Shown here: positions 7,934-15,649 of the stretch, piece after piece
Numbering within the stretch: position 1 is the first letter of the stretch
Layout: every line of letters starts with the position of its first letter
Assembly (NCBI GenBank): GCA_002397465.1
Contig: DHAP01000044.1
Coordinates: 1 to 31,511 of the forward strand
Reading direction: 5' to 3'
Origin: Caryophanales bacterium UBA4951
GTDB taxonomy: Bacteria > Bacillota_I > Bacilli_A > RFN20 > CAG-826
Length of the DNA: 31,511 bases
Position numbers and translations under genes: made by a program
Notes under the pieces: generated by a model
The model's database searches: none
What the model saw: the letters and a program-made list of their open reading frames with translations, nothing else
Told to the model about the DNA's origin: nothing

Positions 7934-8782
7934 ATGGACGAAAACGAAACCAAAGTCGAAGCCGAGGAAGTCAAGAAGCCAAAGAAGCCGAGGAAAACCC
8001 CGGACCTCAACAAAGGCGGATTGATTTGGACGATCTGGAATTTCACGGAGGCCGCCTTGCTTGTGGTGGCTGGCGTCTTAGCCATCGTCTTCTCCGATAA
8101 CGCCAGTCTTCAAAGCGCCATCCTTCCGGTCATCGGAAGCTTTCTTATCGTCGGTGGCCTTCTTAGGATCCTTATGAACTTCATGCCGATCATCGCCACC
8201 AGCCGCCTAGAGGCCGCCGCGAAGATCAAAGCCAAATCAGACTTGGCCTATGACATGGTCATCGGAGGATCGTTCGAGTTAGCCTTAGGCGTCACCCTTA
8301 TCACGATCTACGTCAAGGACGCTTCCGCCTTCTCGACGTTCATCTCGCTCATTTCCAACTTCCTTGGAATCATCTTGATCGTCGCCGGCGCTTCGTTCTT
8401 GATCTTCGCCATCGGATTCATCATCGCCAAGCTCTACAAGATTTACATGCCGATACTTGAGATAATCCTCGCCGCCGCCCTCATTGCCTTAGGCGTCGTC
8501 GTCATCATCTACATGAATGGCGGCAACAACGTCGAACTCTTCAACAAGATCGTTCTCATCATTGCTGGCATCGTCTTGATACTGATTGGCTTAGCCAAAC
8601 TTGTCGAAACCATCAAAACCGTCAACAAGGTCAGAAAAGCCAAGAAGTTCGTCAAAGAGGCCGCGGCCGTCCATGACATCGTCCACGATGCCGTGACCCC
8701 CACCATTGACGTCACCACCGAAGAAGGCAAGGATGTCACTCCTGATGAGACGCCGGTAGACGAGCCAAAAGAAGACAAATAG
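7934..8782 (+). CDS. Polytopic membrane protein, HdeD/DUF308-like
   Basis: A 282-residue membrane protein with a charged N-terminus (Lys/Glu-rich, 1-28), about six transmembrane helices (roughly 29-54, 59-87, 104-127, 131-165, 170-192 and 203-225) and an acidic soluble tail. The paired helices with repeated short-loop GxxLIVxG patterns resemble the HdeD/DUF308 family; the match is by pattern only. AGAGG lies about 8 bases before the ATG. A perfect terminator follows, and the next gene has its own promoter, so this is a single-gene unit. Function is unknown. Confidence 0.7.
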   Translation: MDENETKVEAEEVKKPKKPRKTPDLNKGGLIWTIWNFTEAALLVVAGVLAIVFSDNASLQSAILPVIGSFLIVGGLLRILMNFMPIIATSRLEAAAKIKAKSDLAYDMVIGGSFELALGVTLITIYVKDASAFSTFISLISNFLGIILIVAGASFLIFAIGFIIAKLYKIYMPILEIILAAALIALGVVVIIYMNGGNNVELFNKIVLIIAGIVLILIGLAKLVETIKTVNKVRKAKKFVKEAAAVHDIVHDAVTPTIDVTTEEGKDVTPDETPVDEPKEDK

Positions 8783-8796
8783 TCCTATTTGAAACC

Positions 8797-8828
8797 AAGA
8801 GCCATCGCAATAAACGATGGCTCTTTTT
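8797..8828 (+). terminator. Intrinsic terminator
   Basis: Perfect 11-base arms AAGAGCCATCG (8797-8807) and CGATGGCTCTT (8815-8825) enclose a 7-base AT-rich loop and run into a T-tract ending at 8828. Confidence 0.93.
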
Positions 8829-8867
8829 CAATAGATAAATACATATCAGTATTAGCCGTCAACCGAC

Positions 8868-8879
8868 AAAACGCGTTTT
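8868..8879. repeat. 12-bp perfect palindrome upstream of the 9005 gene
   Basis: AAAACGCGTTTT reads the same on both strands and lies about 64 bases upstream of the -35 box of the next gene. It may be a regulator site; nothing else assigns it. Confidence 0.45.
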
Positions 8880-8942
8880 CAGTGTTCATCGAATGTTTAG
8901 CGATTTAAATTATCGTCAATCGGTAATTAGGTATCGACACAC

Positions 8943-8971
8943 TTGAAAAACGTTCGGTTTTTTCGGATAAT
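8943..8971 (+). promoter_or_regulatory. Promoter of the membrane protein at 9005
   Basis: TTGAAA (8943-8948) and GATAAT (8966-8971) are separated by 17 bases. The spacer holds an inverted repeat, AAAAAC and GTTTTT around five bases (8946-8962), which could be a regulator site. AGGAGA precedes the ATG at 9005. Confidence 0.75.
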
Positions 8972-9004
8972 CGAGCCAGCGCCAAAACAATTTAGGAGAA
9001 ACAA

Positions 9005-9913
9005 ATGTCCGAACGCAACGCCGAAGTTTTTGAACCGCGCCCGAAAGTAGAAATGGGCGTGAAGTGGCTGATGTTCACGGCGTCGATCCTCTTCTTAGGA
9101 TTGATGTCCGCCTTCTATCCCATCGCCGGGAACATCCCCATCATCATCATTCCGTCCGTCTTGGTCTTGATCTTCGCCCGCCCCGTCTTCTTTGAAAGGC
9201 TGAAGCTGACCACCCTCGTCACGATGAGAGTCATCGCGGTCATCGCCGCCCTTCGCATCCTCAATCCGCAGATCTACGTCGACTTCATCTTGCTCGCTCT
9301 CATCATTAACATCTTGGAAGCGACATTCACTGACCTCTTGAGGCATAAGAAGTACCTCAATGCCATCTCAGGGTTCGCGCTTGCGATCGGTGTCATCGTC
9401 TTAAGAGGCACCTGGAGCGTCTATGACCCAAGCAATCTCGTCGGAGGGTTGAACTATTACTTAGTCACCGGACCGACCCTTGCCGTCACCCTCTGCTACG
9501 TCTTCGCCTATACCTTATGGAACTGGATCTTCGTCACTGACGAATTCTCATCCTCGGTCTCCTTGATGCACGTCGGCTTCTTGCTCGCTCCGATCATCGG
9601 ATGCGTCGCGACCCTCGGCCTCAAAGATTCCTCGGGCGTCGTCATCGGGGGATTCGGCCTCTGGCTCTTGTTGAGAGCCAACACCCTTTCCATCGGCGGC
9701 TGGATGCAGATTTCCTGCAAACGCTGGTTCGAGGATAACTTCTACTTCCCGGCTTTCGAGAAGTTCGTCAACTACACTCACAAGAGATACCTTCAGATCA
9801 TCTTCATGGTCATCAACCTCGCCCTCATCGGGACCGCTATCGGCCTCAGCGTGGCGAATGGAGGCATCCACTACGACTTCGTTCCAGTCGAGAACTGGTT
9901 CCAAGGATTCTAA
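9005..9913 (+). CDS. Polytopic membrane protein of unknown function
   Basis: A 302-residue protein that I do not recognise. After a soluble N-terminus of about 18 residues it has eight or nine predicted transmembrane helices, with short loops and conserved-looking positions such as LRGTWSVYDPSNL and a Trp-rich helix near YTLWNWIFVTDEF. No catalytic or transporter motif is evident. AGGAGA lies 4-5 bases before the ATG. It has its own good promoter and a strong terminator, so it is a monocistronic unit. The control region carries two palindromic elements, suggesting regulated expression. Confidence 0.65.
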   Translation: MSERNAEVFEPRPKVEMGVKWLMFTASILFLGLMSAFYPIAGNIPIIIIPSVLVLIFARPVFFERLKLTTLVTMRVIAVIAALRILNPQIYVDFILLALIINILEATFTDLLRHKKYLNAISGFALAIGVIVLRGTWSVYDPSNLVGGLNYYLVTGPTLAVTLCYVFAYTLWNWIFVTDEFSSSVSLMHVGFLLAPIIGCVATLGLKDSSGVVIGGFGLWLLLRANTLSIGGWMQISCKRWFEDNFYFPAFEKFVNYTHKRYLQIIFMVINLALIGTAIGLSVANGGIHYDFVPVENWFQGF

Positions 9914-9920
9914 GCGTTAG

Positions 9921-9959
9921 AAAAACTCGTCAGGAGGCGCACTGACGAGTTTTCTTTTT
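9921..9959. terminator. Bidirectional terminator
   Basis: Perfect 12-base arms AAAACTCGTCAG (9922-9933) and CTGACGAGTTTT (9942-9953) are followed by CTTTTT on the plus strand. On the minus strand the arm is followed by further Ts, so it can also end the folD-thyX-like transcript, whose stop codon lies at its edge. Confidence 0.92.
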
Positions 9960-10563
9960 AGCAATATTTGTCGGCGCCCGTAAGTTCAAGGAAGCGCGGC
10001 AAGGAGAGGCACCAGTCACAGAAGACGTGCCATTCCTTCAGTTTGTGGTTCCGCCTTTGGATGTACATGGTCTTGAGCTGCTGATAGTTCGTCGTCATGG
10101 TCGCAGCGAGGCAGAAGCCTTCCGGAAGCGAGGCGACCAAGATTCTCCACTTCCCCTTCTTCTCTTCCTTATGTTCGTCATCATCGGGGATGGCGTTATA
10201 TTCAGCGACGAGCTCATTCATCCTTTTAAGAATCACGGGATCTGTCTCATCGACGCATTGTTTGGAGACGTCGAACTTCAAAAGGCAGTGCATGGTACTT
10301 TCGGAAGATATGAAGTCGAACCAGTGGTAACGCTGGGCCTCTTTCCACCAATATAGAGGGGCCACGACGTCTAACTGGACCGTGATGCCCTTAAGGAAGT
10401 TATCATGCCCTTCCCCATTGTGGCAGGAGCCGAGCTTCGAAGCCCTGAGATAGTCTTTGTCCAAAGGCTCCGAGGTGTCGATGACGGTCCTCATCGGATT
10501 GCCAGAGGCCTTGACGGCTCTCTCTAGGCCATAGACGTAGGAATTAGAAACCGAGAAATTCAT
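9958..10563 (-). CDS. Divergent ThyX-superfamily protein
   Basis: A 201-residue protein resembling flavin-dependent thymidylate synthases in two places: APLYWWKEAQRYHWFDFISS followed by ESTMH (68-92), and LPEGF then TTNYQQLKTMYIQRRNHKLKEW (146-178). The ThyX signature RHRxxSxNxxSxRY is not conserved: the arginines are missing, and this region ends in S-x-M-H. It belongs to a group of ThyX-like proteins whose activity is uncertain. I chose the ATG at 10563 because GGAGG lies 7 bases before it; an ATG at 10569 is only one base from that site. The ATG overlaps the folD stop (ATGA), so it is coupled to the enzyme that makes methylene-tetrahydrofolate, ThyX's one-carbon donor. A folate-linked role is inferred. 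Confidence 0.7.
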   Translation of the reverse strand: MNFSVSNSYVYGLERAVKASGNPMRTVIDTSEPLDKDYLRASKLGSCHNGEGHDNFLKGITVQLDVVAPLYWWKEAQRYHWFDFISSESTMHCLLKFDVSKQCVDETDPVILKRMNELVAEYNAIPDDDEHKEEKKGKWRILVASLPEGFCLAATMTTNYQQLKTMYIQRRNHKLKEWHVFCDWCLSLPRFLELTGADKYC

Positions 10564-11348
10564 TTGCATGCCTCCAATAAATTCTTTAACAAAGCCAAAC
10601 GCGTCAATAAGCCGACTCCGCCAGGAACCGGGGTCTGAAGGGCCACTTTGAGGTTGGGTTTGGCGTCTCCATGGAGATGCCCGTCCTCGCCCCTGTTGAT
10701 GCCGACGTCGACGATATAGGCGCTCTCTTTCAATTCATAACTCTCATCGAGATAGCCAAGATGCCCAATGGCGACGACTATGAGGTCGGCGTGTCTCAGG
10801 TAGAATCTCTTATCCTCATCGCTGGTTTTGCTATGGAGGACGGTGACGTTGCAGTCTAAGGCCAACAGCATTTTGGCCATGGGCTTTCCGACGATGTTAC
10901 TTCTTCCTAAGACCACCGCGTTCTTGCCACGGAAGACAAAGCCCTCATAACTTAGATAATCGATGATCCCTTTGGGAGTGCAGCAGGCGAAATGGGTCAA
11001 AGGCGAGAACCCATCGATGTCCTTATCAGGCGCGATCGCCAGCTGAATCCTTTTTTCGGATATGCTCTTCGGTATCGGAAGCTGGACCAAGATGCCATCG
11101 ACCGTCTCGTCTTTGTTCAGTTTGTCGATGATGCCTAGAAGGGTCTCTTCGCTCGTTGATTCATCTAAATGGATGTTGTTGGCGATGATGCCGACTTCGG
11201 CGCTGTCTTTCATTTTCCCACGGACATATGACTCACTGGCGGCGTTCTCGCCGACCGTGATGATGGCCATGCAGGGTTTTTTCTTCAATGAGGAAATCTG
11301 CTCCTTAAGAGCCTCTTTCTCATTTTTCACATATTCTCTTATTTCCAT
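10560..11348 (-). CDS. folD: Bifunctional methylenetetrahydrofolate dehydrogenase/cyclohydrolase
   Basis: A 262-residue FolD, which interconverts 5,10-methylene-, methenyl- and 10-formyl-tetrahydrofolate with NADP(H) in the cytoplasm. Landmarks: SESYVRGK with Y41 and catalytic lysine K45, VQLPIP at 88-93, DKDIDGFSP with D112, the Rossmann segment VVLGRSNIVGKP (146-156), and TPVPGGVG at 239-246. The usual PGGVGPMT is PGGVGLLT here. The N-terminus is about 15-20 residues shorter than usual. I chose the ATG at 11348; a TTG four codons upstream is the alternative, and neither has a clear ribosome site. A promoter ends 15 bases before the ATG, implying a very short leader. The stop overlaps the ThyX-like start. 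Confidence 0.95.
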   Translation of the reverse strand: MEIREYVKNEKEALKEQISSLKKKPCMAIITVGENAASESYVRGKMKDSAEVGIIANNIHLDESTSEETLLGIIDKLNKDETVDGILVQLPIPKSISEKRIQLAIAPDKDIDGFSPLTHFACCTPKGIIDYLSYEGFVFRGKNAVVLGRSNIVGKPMAKMLLALDCNVTVLHSKTSDEDKRFYLRHADLIVVAIGHLGYLDESYELKESAYIVDVGINRGEDGHLHGDAKPNLKVALQTPVPGGVGLLTRLALLKNLLEACK

Positions 11349-11363
11349 AAAACTTACCAAAGT

Positions 11364-11392
11364 AAGATAGCATTCTCAGAGTCTTCTTTCAC
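11364..11392 (-). promoter_or_regulatory. Probable folD promoter
   Basis: On the minus strand GTGAAA (11387-11392) and TATCTT (11364-11369) are 17 bases apart, with TGC before the -10 box forming an extended -10 element. The predicted start point leaves about 8-10 untranslated bases before the ATG at 11348. Confidence 0.5.
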
Positions 11393-11480
11393 TTAGAAAA
11401 ACCAGAATAGTTTGGACTCCGTCTAAAAAGGATGCGAAAAGCGTTTGATGACGGATGGCTGAGGAATCGATTTTGGCAAA

Positions 11481-11514
11481 ATAAAACCGCCTCCGGATGT
11501 TTCTGGAAGCGGTT
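11481..11514 (-). terminator. Terminator after secG
   Basis: On the minus strand AACCGCTTCC pairs with a matching GGAGGCGGTT arm (plus coordinates 11485-11514, one mismatch), followed by TTATTTTG. It lies 11 bases past the secG stop. Confidence 0.78.
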
Positions 11515-11525
11515 GGTTTCTCTTT

Positions 11526-11813
11526 TTAGAAGAACAAGAAGTGGGCTAAGGCCAAGGCACTCGAGGAATCGGAGCTCGCCGGGATGCTGTTGATGACCAT
11601 GATGAGCAAGGCTAAGAAGAGGAAGACGATGCCGAAGCCGAATGTCAGCCAGCTGACGACTTTCTCGGAGCCACGTTCCTTGGTTTTGGCAAAGACGTTC
11701 AAGCCGCCGCCGGTGATGGCACCGGAAGCGCCCTCGGATTTGCCACCTTGAAGCAACGACAAAATTATCACGATCAAAGCGATGATGATGAAGATAATGT
11801 CATACCATTTCAT
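11526..11813 (-). CDS. secG: Preprotein translocase subunit SecG
   Basis: A 95-residue SecG, the small SecYEG partner that supports SecA-driven export. Two transmembrane helices (about 3-22 and 51-73) flank the conserved loop LLQGGKSEGASGAITGGG. The C-terminus is a short Ser/Ala-rich extension. The ATG at 11813 has TTGGAG 6 bases upstream; an in-frame TTG upstream lies inside that ribosome site and is rejected. It has its own promoter and terminator. It is not next to secA, which is 5 kb away on the same strand. Confidence 0.93.
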   Translation of the reverse strand: MKWYDIIFIIIALIVIILSLLQGGKSEGASGAITGGGLNVFAKTKERGSEKVVSWLTFGFGIVFLFLALLIMVINSIPASSDSSSALALAHFLFF

Positions 11814-11826
11814 AGAAAGCTCCAAG

Positions 11827-11876
11827 GCGCTAAAAATGCGCTTATTAACTTTAGTCTACTTGCCCTAATTTGGCAA
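11827..11876 (-). promoter_or_regulatory. secG promoter and 5' hairpin
   Basis: On the minus strand TTGCCA (11871-11876) and TAAAGT (11848-11853) are 17 bases apart. The predicted start is near 11841, so the message would begin with the small hairpin GCGC-ATTTTTA-GCGC (11827-11841) just before the ribosome site. Confidence 0.65.
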
Positions 11877-11904
11877 TCATAGATTTAGAGGGCGGAAACT
11901 CGCT

Positions 11905-11921
11905 TTCTTCCTTAGGAAGAA
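11905..11921. repeat. Inverted repeat downstream of the HAD gene
   Basis: TTCTTCCT and AGGAAGAA flank a single base, forming at best a 6-bp stem with a 5-base loop. No T-tract follows on either strand, so it is not a standard terminator; it could be a protein site or a transcript 3' end. Confidence 0.35.
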
Positions 11922-11935
11922 GTTCATCAGGCGAC

Positions 11936-12565
11936 CTATTTCGGCAAAAGCGTCTTGAGGGTAGCGATACGCTTACCCTTATAAGAGACGTGCTCGTGGT
12001 TGCGGTCTAGAAGGACTCCATCAACCCCGGCGTTCTTCGCGGTCTCGGGATCCTGAAGCGAATCACCGATGTAGACGACTTTCTTCGGGCTCACGGTCGG
12101 GATGGAACGAAGGGCAAAGAGAATGGGATCGGCGAAGGGTTTTGGTCGGCGTCCGGGGGCGCTTCCGACGGCGAAGGAGAAGTAGTCTTTGATCCCGAAC
12201 TGGTTCAGGACCAGGGAGATGTGCTTTTCGGTGTTGCCGGAAACAATGCCGATGGTTTTCTTTTTCTTGGCCAAGGCCTTGAGGGTGTTAAGGACATCTG
12301 GGAACATCTTGATCATCTTGATGTACTCGGGGTAGTCAAGAGCCTCGGATGTCTTCTCAAAAAAGATGTTTCGGGAGGCTGGGTCGTCGATATGCAAAAG
12401 ATCGGCCGTCTCCGAAAGGGACATGTGCATGTATTTGGCGGCGTCTTCCTTCGTGCAATCGTAGCCGACTGAACGGAGGGCAGTCTTATAAACGCCCACC
12501 AAAGAGTCGAGGGTGTCAAACAAGGTGCCGTCGAAATCGAATAGGTAAACATCATATGACTTCAT
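11936..12565 (-). CDS. HAD-superfamily hydrolase (PpaX/Gph-like)
   Basis: A 209-residue HAD phosphatase, distinct from the one at 123-779. It has FDFDGTLFDT with D10 and D12, a helical cap, motif II VSGNTEKH, a lysine in RRPKPFADP, and motif IV YIGDSLQDPETAKNAG. The pattern resembles pyrophosphatase PpaX and phosphoglycolate phosphatase; the substrate is undetermined. Its ATG overlaps the uvrB stop by 4 bases (ATGA), so it is the last gene of the secA-prfB-yitT-uvrB unit and translationally coupled to uvrB. Clean-up of 2-phosphoglycolate from DNA damage would fit the neighbour but is only an inference. No T-tailed hairpin was found after the stop, only an inverted repeat at 11905-11921. Confidence 0.88.
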   Translation of the reverse strand: MKSYDVYLFDFDGTLFDTLDSLVGVYKTALRSVGYDCTKEDAAKYMHMSLSETADLLHIDDPASRNIFFEKTSEALDYPEYIKMIKMFPDVLNTLKALAKKKKTIGIVSGNTEKHISLVLNQFGIKDYFSFAVGSAPGRRPKPFADPILFALRSIPTVSPKKVVYIGDSLQDPETAKNAGVDGVLLDRNHEHVSYKGKRIATLKTLLPK

Positions 12566-14550
12566 TTGCTCATACCTGCCTTAAGCTCCAAAACGATGTC
12601 GCGGATCTCCGCGGCTCTCTCGAAATCGTAAGCCTTCGCGGCCTCACGCATTTCCTTCTCGAGCGCTTTGACTTTGTTCTCGAGTTCCTTGCGTGACGAC
12701 TTCTCGTTTATAGTTGCCAAGTCCAGAGATTTTGCCTCGCTGTTGGAAAGAGGCGGACGAATCTCTTTGGAAATGGTCGTTGGGATAATACCATATTTTT
12801 CATTATATGCCATTTGAATCGATCTTCTTCGGTTCGTCTCATCGATGCATTCTTTCATCGATTGGGTCATGCTATCCGCGTACATAATGACCTTGCCATG
12901 GGAGTTTCTGGCCGCACGACCCGTGATTTGGATGAGGGATGTCGTGCTCCGCAAAAATCCTTCCTTGTCGGCGTCGAGAATACAGATCAAAGACACCTCT
13001 GGGATGTCTAGGCCTTCCCTGAGGAGGTTGATGCCGACCAAGACGTCGTATTTCCCTTTGCGGAGCTGGTAGATGATCTCCGTTCTTTCAAGGGTCTTGG
13101 TCTCGTTATGAAGATAAGTGACCTTGATGCCCTCGTTTTTGAGATAGTTTGTAAGGTCCTCCGCCATCTTTATGGTGAGGGTAACGATCATGACCCTTTC
13201 CTTAAGGGCGATGCGTTTCTTTATCTCATCGAGGATGTCATCGATTTGGCCAAGGGGCTTTCTGATCTCGATCTCCGGATCAAGCAAACCCGTCGGACGG
13301 ATGATCTGCTCCGCCACTTCATGGCCGCATCTATTGAGCTCGTATTCGCCTGGGGTGGCTGAGGTGCAGACGACGCTTGAAGGCATCAATGACTCAAATT
13401 CCGTGAAGTTCAACGGGCGATTATCTAGTGCGGATGGGAGACGGAAGCCATAGTCCACCAAAGTCATCTTCCTTGAGCGGTCGCCATTGTACATCCCGCG
13501 TAACTGAGGGAAGGTGACGTGTGACTCGTCGATCAAAAGAAGGAAGTCCTTGGGGAAATAGTCCATGAGGGTCCATGGCCTTTGACCGGGTTTTCTTTTG
13601 TCGATGTGGCGTGAATAGTTCTCGATGCCGGGGCAGCGTCCAAACTCTTGGAGGCTCTCCATGTCCTGCCTTGTCCTCATCTCAAGGCGTTCGGCCTCGA
13701 GGAGTTTTCCTTCTTTTTTGAAATAGGCCAGTCTCCCCTCAAGTTCCTCGGCGATGCTGGCACAGGCTTCTTTGATTCTCTTGGTGGTTGAGGCGTGATC
13801 GTAAGCCGGATAGATATGATAGGTCGAAAACGACTTCCTGATCTCGCCGGTCAGTTTGTTGACCTCGGAGATTTTTTCCACTTCGTCGCCGAAGCAGTCG
13901 ATCCTCACGTAATAGTCATTGGATATCATCGGGGCAATGTCGATGATGTCGCCATGGACGCGGAAGTTGCCAGGGTTCAAATCCAAGTTGTTTCTGGTGT
14001 ACTGGGATTCAATAAGCCTTGAGAAGAGTTTCTTCCGGTCGATGATCTCGCCTTGGCGGATTTCGAAAAGAAGGCCGCTGTACTCCTCGGGGTCGCTTAA
14101 GCCATAGATGGCCGCGACGGAAGCCACCACGATCGTGTCCCTTCTTTCGAGGATCGAGTTGACCGCGCTGGTGCGTAACATCTCAATCTCATCATTCATG
14201 ACCGCGTTCTTTTCGATGTAGGTGTCGGTCTTGGGGACATAGGCCTCAGGTTGGTAGAAGTCGAAGTTGGAGACGAAATACTCAACCCTGTTGGAAGGGA
14301 AAAGCTCCTTGAACTCACCATATAGCTGAGAGGCCAAGGTCTTGTTGTGGACGAGGACGAGAGTGGGCCTGTTCAAGGCCTGGACGATGTTGGCGTCCGT
14401 GAAGGTTTTGCCCGTTCCGGTCGCGCCTAAAATGACCTGGACCTGTTTCCCTTCTTCCACGCCTTTTAAAATCTTGGCGATGGCCTCGGGCTGGTCTCCG
14501 GTTGGCTTATAAGGAGATTCAAGTTTAAAGGGGTGCGATGCGTCACTCAC
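12562..14550 (-). CDS. uvrB: Excinuclease ABC subunit B
   Basis: A 662-residue UvrB, the damage-verifying helicase of nucleotide excision repair that receives the lesion from UvrA and recruits UvrC. It has Walker A GATGTGKT (42-49), the beta-hairpin region around YYQPEAYVP, DEAD-like LLIDESHVTFPQ, motif VI QITGRAARN, and a C-terminal UVR domain (EMREAAKAYDFERAAEIRD) for UvrC contact. The GTG at 14550 gives the family length and N-terminus, and AAGGAG lies 10 bases upstream. A more upstream GTG at 14598 would add 16 non-conserved basic residues. The start overlaps the yitT stop by 8 bases. uvrA, the usual partner in Firmicutes, is not adjacent; a HAD phosphatase follows instead. Confidence 0.97.
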   Translation of the reverse strand: MSDASHPFKLESPYKPTGDQPEAIAKILKGVEEGKQVQVILGATGTGKTFTDANIVQALNRPTLVLVHNKTLASQLYGEFKELFPSNRVEYFVSNFDFYQPEAYVPKTDTYIEKNAVMNDEIEMLRTSAVNSILERRDTIVVASVAAIYGLSDPEEYSGLLFEIRQGEIIDRKKLFSRLIESQYTRNNLDLNPGNFRVHGDIIDIAPMISNDYYVRIDCFGDEVEKISEVNKLTGEIRKSFSTYHIYPAYDHASTTKRIKEACASIAEELEGRLAYFKKEGKLLEAERLEMRTRQDMESLQEFGRCPGIENYSRHIDKRKPGQRPWTLMDYFPKDFLLLIDESHVTFPQLRGMYNGDRSRKMTLVDYGFRLPSALDNRPLNFTEFESLMPSSVVCTSATPGEYELNRCGHEVAEQIIRPTGLLDPEIEIRKPLGQIDDILDEIKKRIALKERVMIVTLTIKMAEDLTNYLKNEGIKVTYLHNETKTLERTEIIYQLRKGKYDVLVGINLLREGLDIPEVSLICILDADKEGFLRSTTSLIQITGRAARNSHGKVIMYADSMTQSMKECIDETNRRRSIQMAYNEKYGIIPTTISKEIRPPLSNSEAKSLDLATINEKSSRKELENKVKALEKEMREAAKAYDFERAAEIRDIVLELKAGMSK

Positions 14551-15649
14551 TCTTATCAGTCTCCTTCTTTTTCTTTGCTTTTGCTGGAGTTTTGACACTA
14601 TTATCCCCGTCAGAAGCCTCTTTGTTCAAATTCTCGCGTTTCAGATTCTCGTATTGGTCCTTGTCATCAAGACGGTGAAGAACCCCGCGTTTTTTGTTGA
14701 GATGCGGAATCCTAAACGGCTCGAATCCTTCGCCGTTGATGGTCTTGGCCTGGGTGAAACTCACGAAGGCTTTGGGGTCGATCAAGGCAATCTTGTTTCT
14801 AAGTTCCGTCGTCTCGACCTTATAGATGACGACCCTGATCATCTTGCGTTTCTCGCCCGTGTAACCGCCGGTCGTGTCGAGCACGGTCGTTCCATGGTCA
14901 AGCTCTTTGTGGATATATTCCTGAATCTCCTCGAACTTGTCGGAGATGATGTCGACGATGATGAAGGTGTCGGCGTTCACATATATATATTGGACCGCGA
15001 CCGCGCACGCGAGGGCCGCCAAGATGCCGATGAGGCCCAAGGTGATGTTCTTCATGCAGATCATGCCGATCACGATGAGAGACGAGTCGATGATGAAGCC
15101 CGAGACATCCTGTTTCATGTCGCTGTATTTGGCGATGATGAAACTCACGATGTCGAAACCGCCGGTCGAGCCATTTCCTAGATAGGCGATGGCAACGCCT
15201 GCCCCTACCAAGAACCCTCCGAACAAGCCGGCGAGGATGAGGTTCGCGGTCGGAATGGCCCCGTTCACTTCCTCAAAGAGGACATCGATGCCCAAGACGC
15301 TGGCAATGTTAAAACGGTGAAGGAGAGAATAAAAAATAGGATAGGACAAAGAAGCGACCAGCGTGTTGATGGAGAATTTCTTCCCCAAAAGGAACAAGCC
15401 GACCAACCACAAAATGATCTGAACGCCCGCGACCACGATGTCGGTGCAGTTGAAGTTAGTGGCTGCCTCGACGTAATAGTTAACGATGATGCCGACTGAG
15501 ACAACTCCGCCCGAGACGATGTTGGCAGGCGTCAAAAAAGCCGCGTCGGCAAAAGCCACGATAAAACAACCGATCAACACATAAAGGACGTTCCTTATCG
15601 TTGAATATAGTTGGCTTTTATTGATCTTTCTTCTTAACTGATTGACCAT
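14543..15649 (-). CDS. YitT-family membrane protein
   Basis: A 368-residue YitT/DUF161 membrane protein with a C-terminal DUF2179 domain. Around five or six transmembrane helices (about 15-225) include the family signature GxxVGAGVAIAYLGNGSTGG and DIVSFIIAKY. The cytoplasmic DUF2179 domain follows (about 225-315) with TTVLDTTGGYTGEKRKMI. The last 50 residues are a Lys/Glu-rich tail. GGAGG lies 6 bases before the ATG at 15649, and the start overlaps prfB by 32 bases. The frame stays open upstream inside prfB, but no better start exists. The transported substrate or role of YitT proteins is not established; prfB-yitT adjacency is seen in other Firmicutes. Confidence 0.92.
   Translation of the reverse strand: MVNQLRRKINKSQLYSTIRNVLYVLIGCFIVAFADAAFLTPANIVSGGVVSVGIIVNYYVEAATNFNCTDIVVAGVQIILWLVGLFLLGKKFSINTLVASLSYPIFYSLLHRFNIASVLGIDVLFEEVNGAIPTANLILAGLFGGFLVGAGVAIAYLGNGSTGGFDIVSFIIAKYSDMKQDVSGFIIDSSLIVIGMICMKNITLGLIGILAALACAVAVQYIYVNADTFIIVDIISDKFEEIQEYIHKELDHGTTVLDTTGGYTGEKRKMIRVVIYKVETTELRNKIALIDPKAFVSFTQAKTINGEGFEPFRIPHLNKKRGVLHRLDDKDQYENLKRENLNKEASDGDNSVKTPAKAKKKKETDKSE

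Noticed and set aside
14551..14598. Longer UvrB start (GTG at 14598)
   Set aside because: It adds 16 basic residues not found in the family; the GTG at 14550 matches the usual N-terminus and length.
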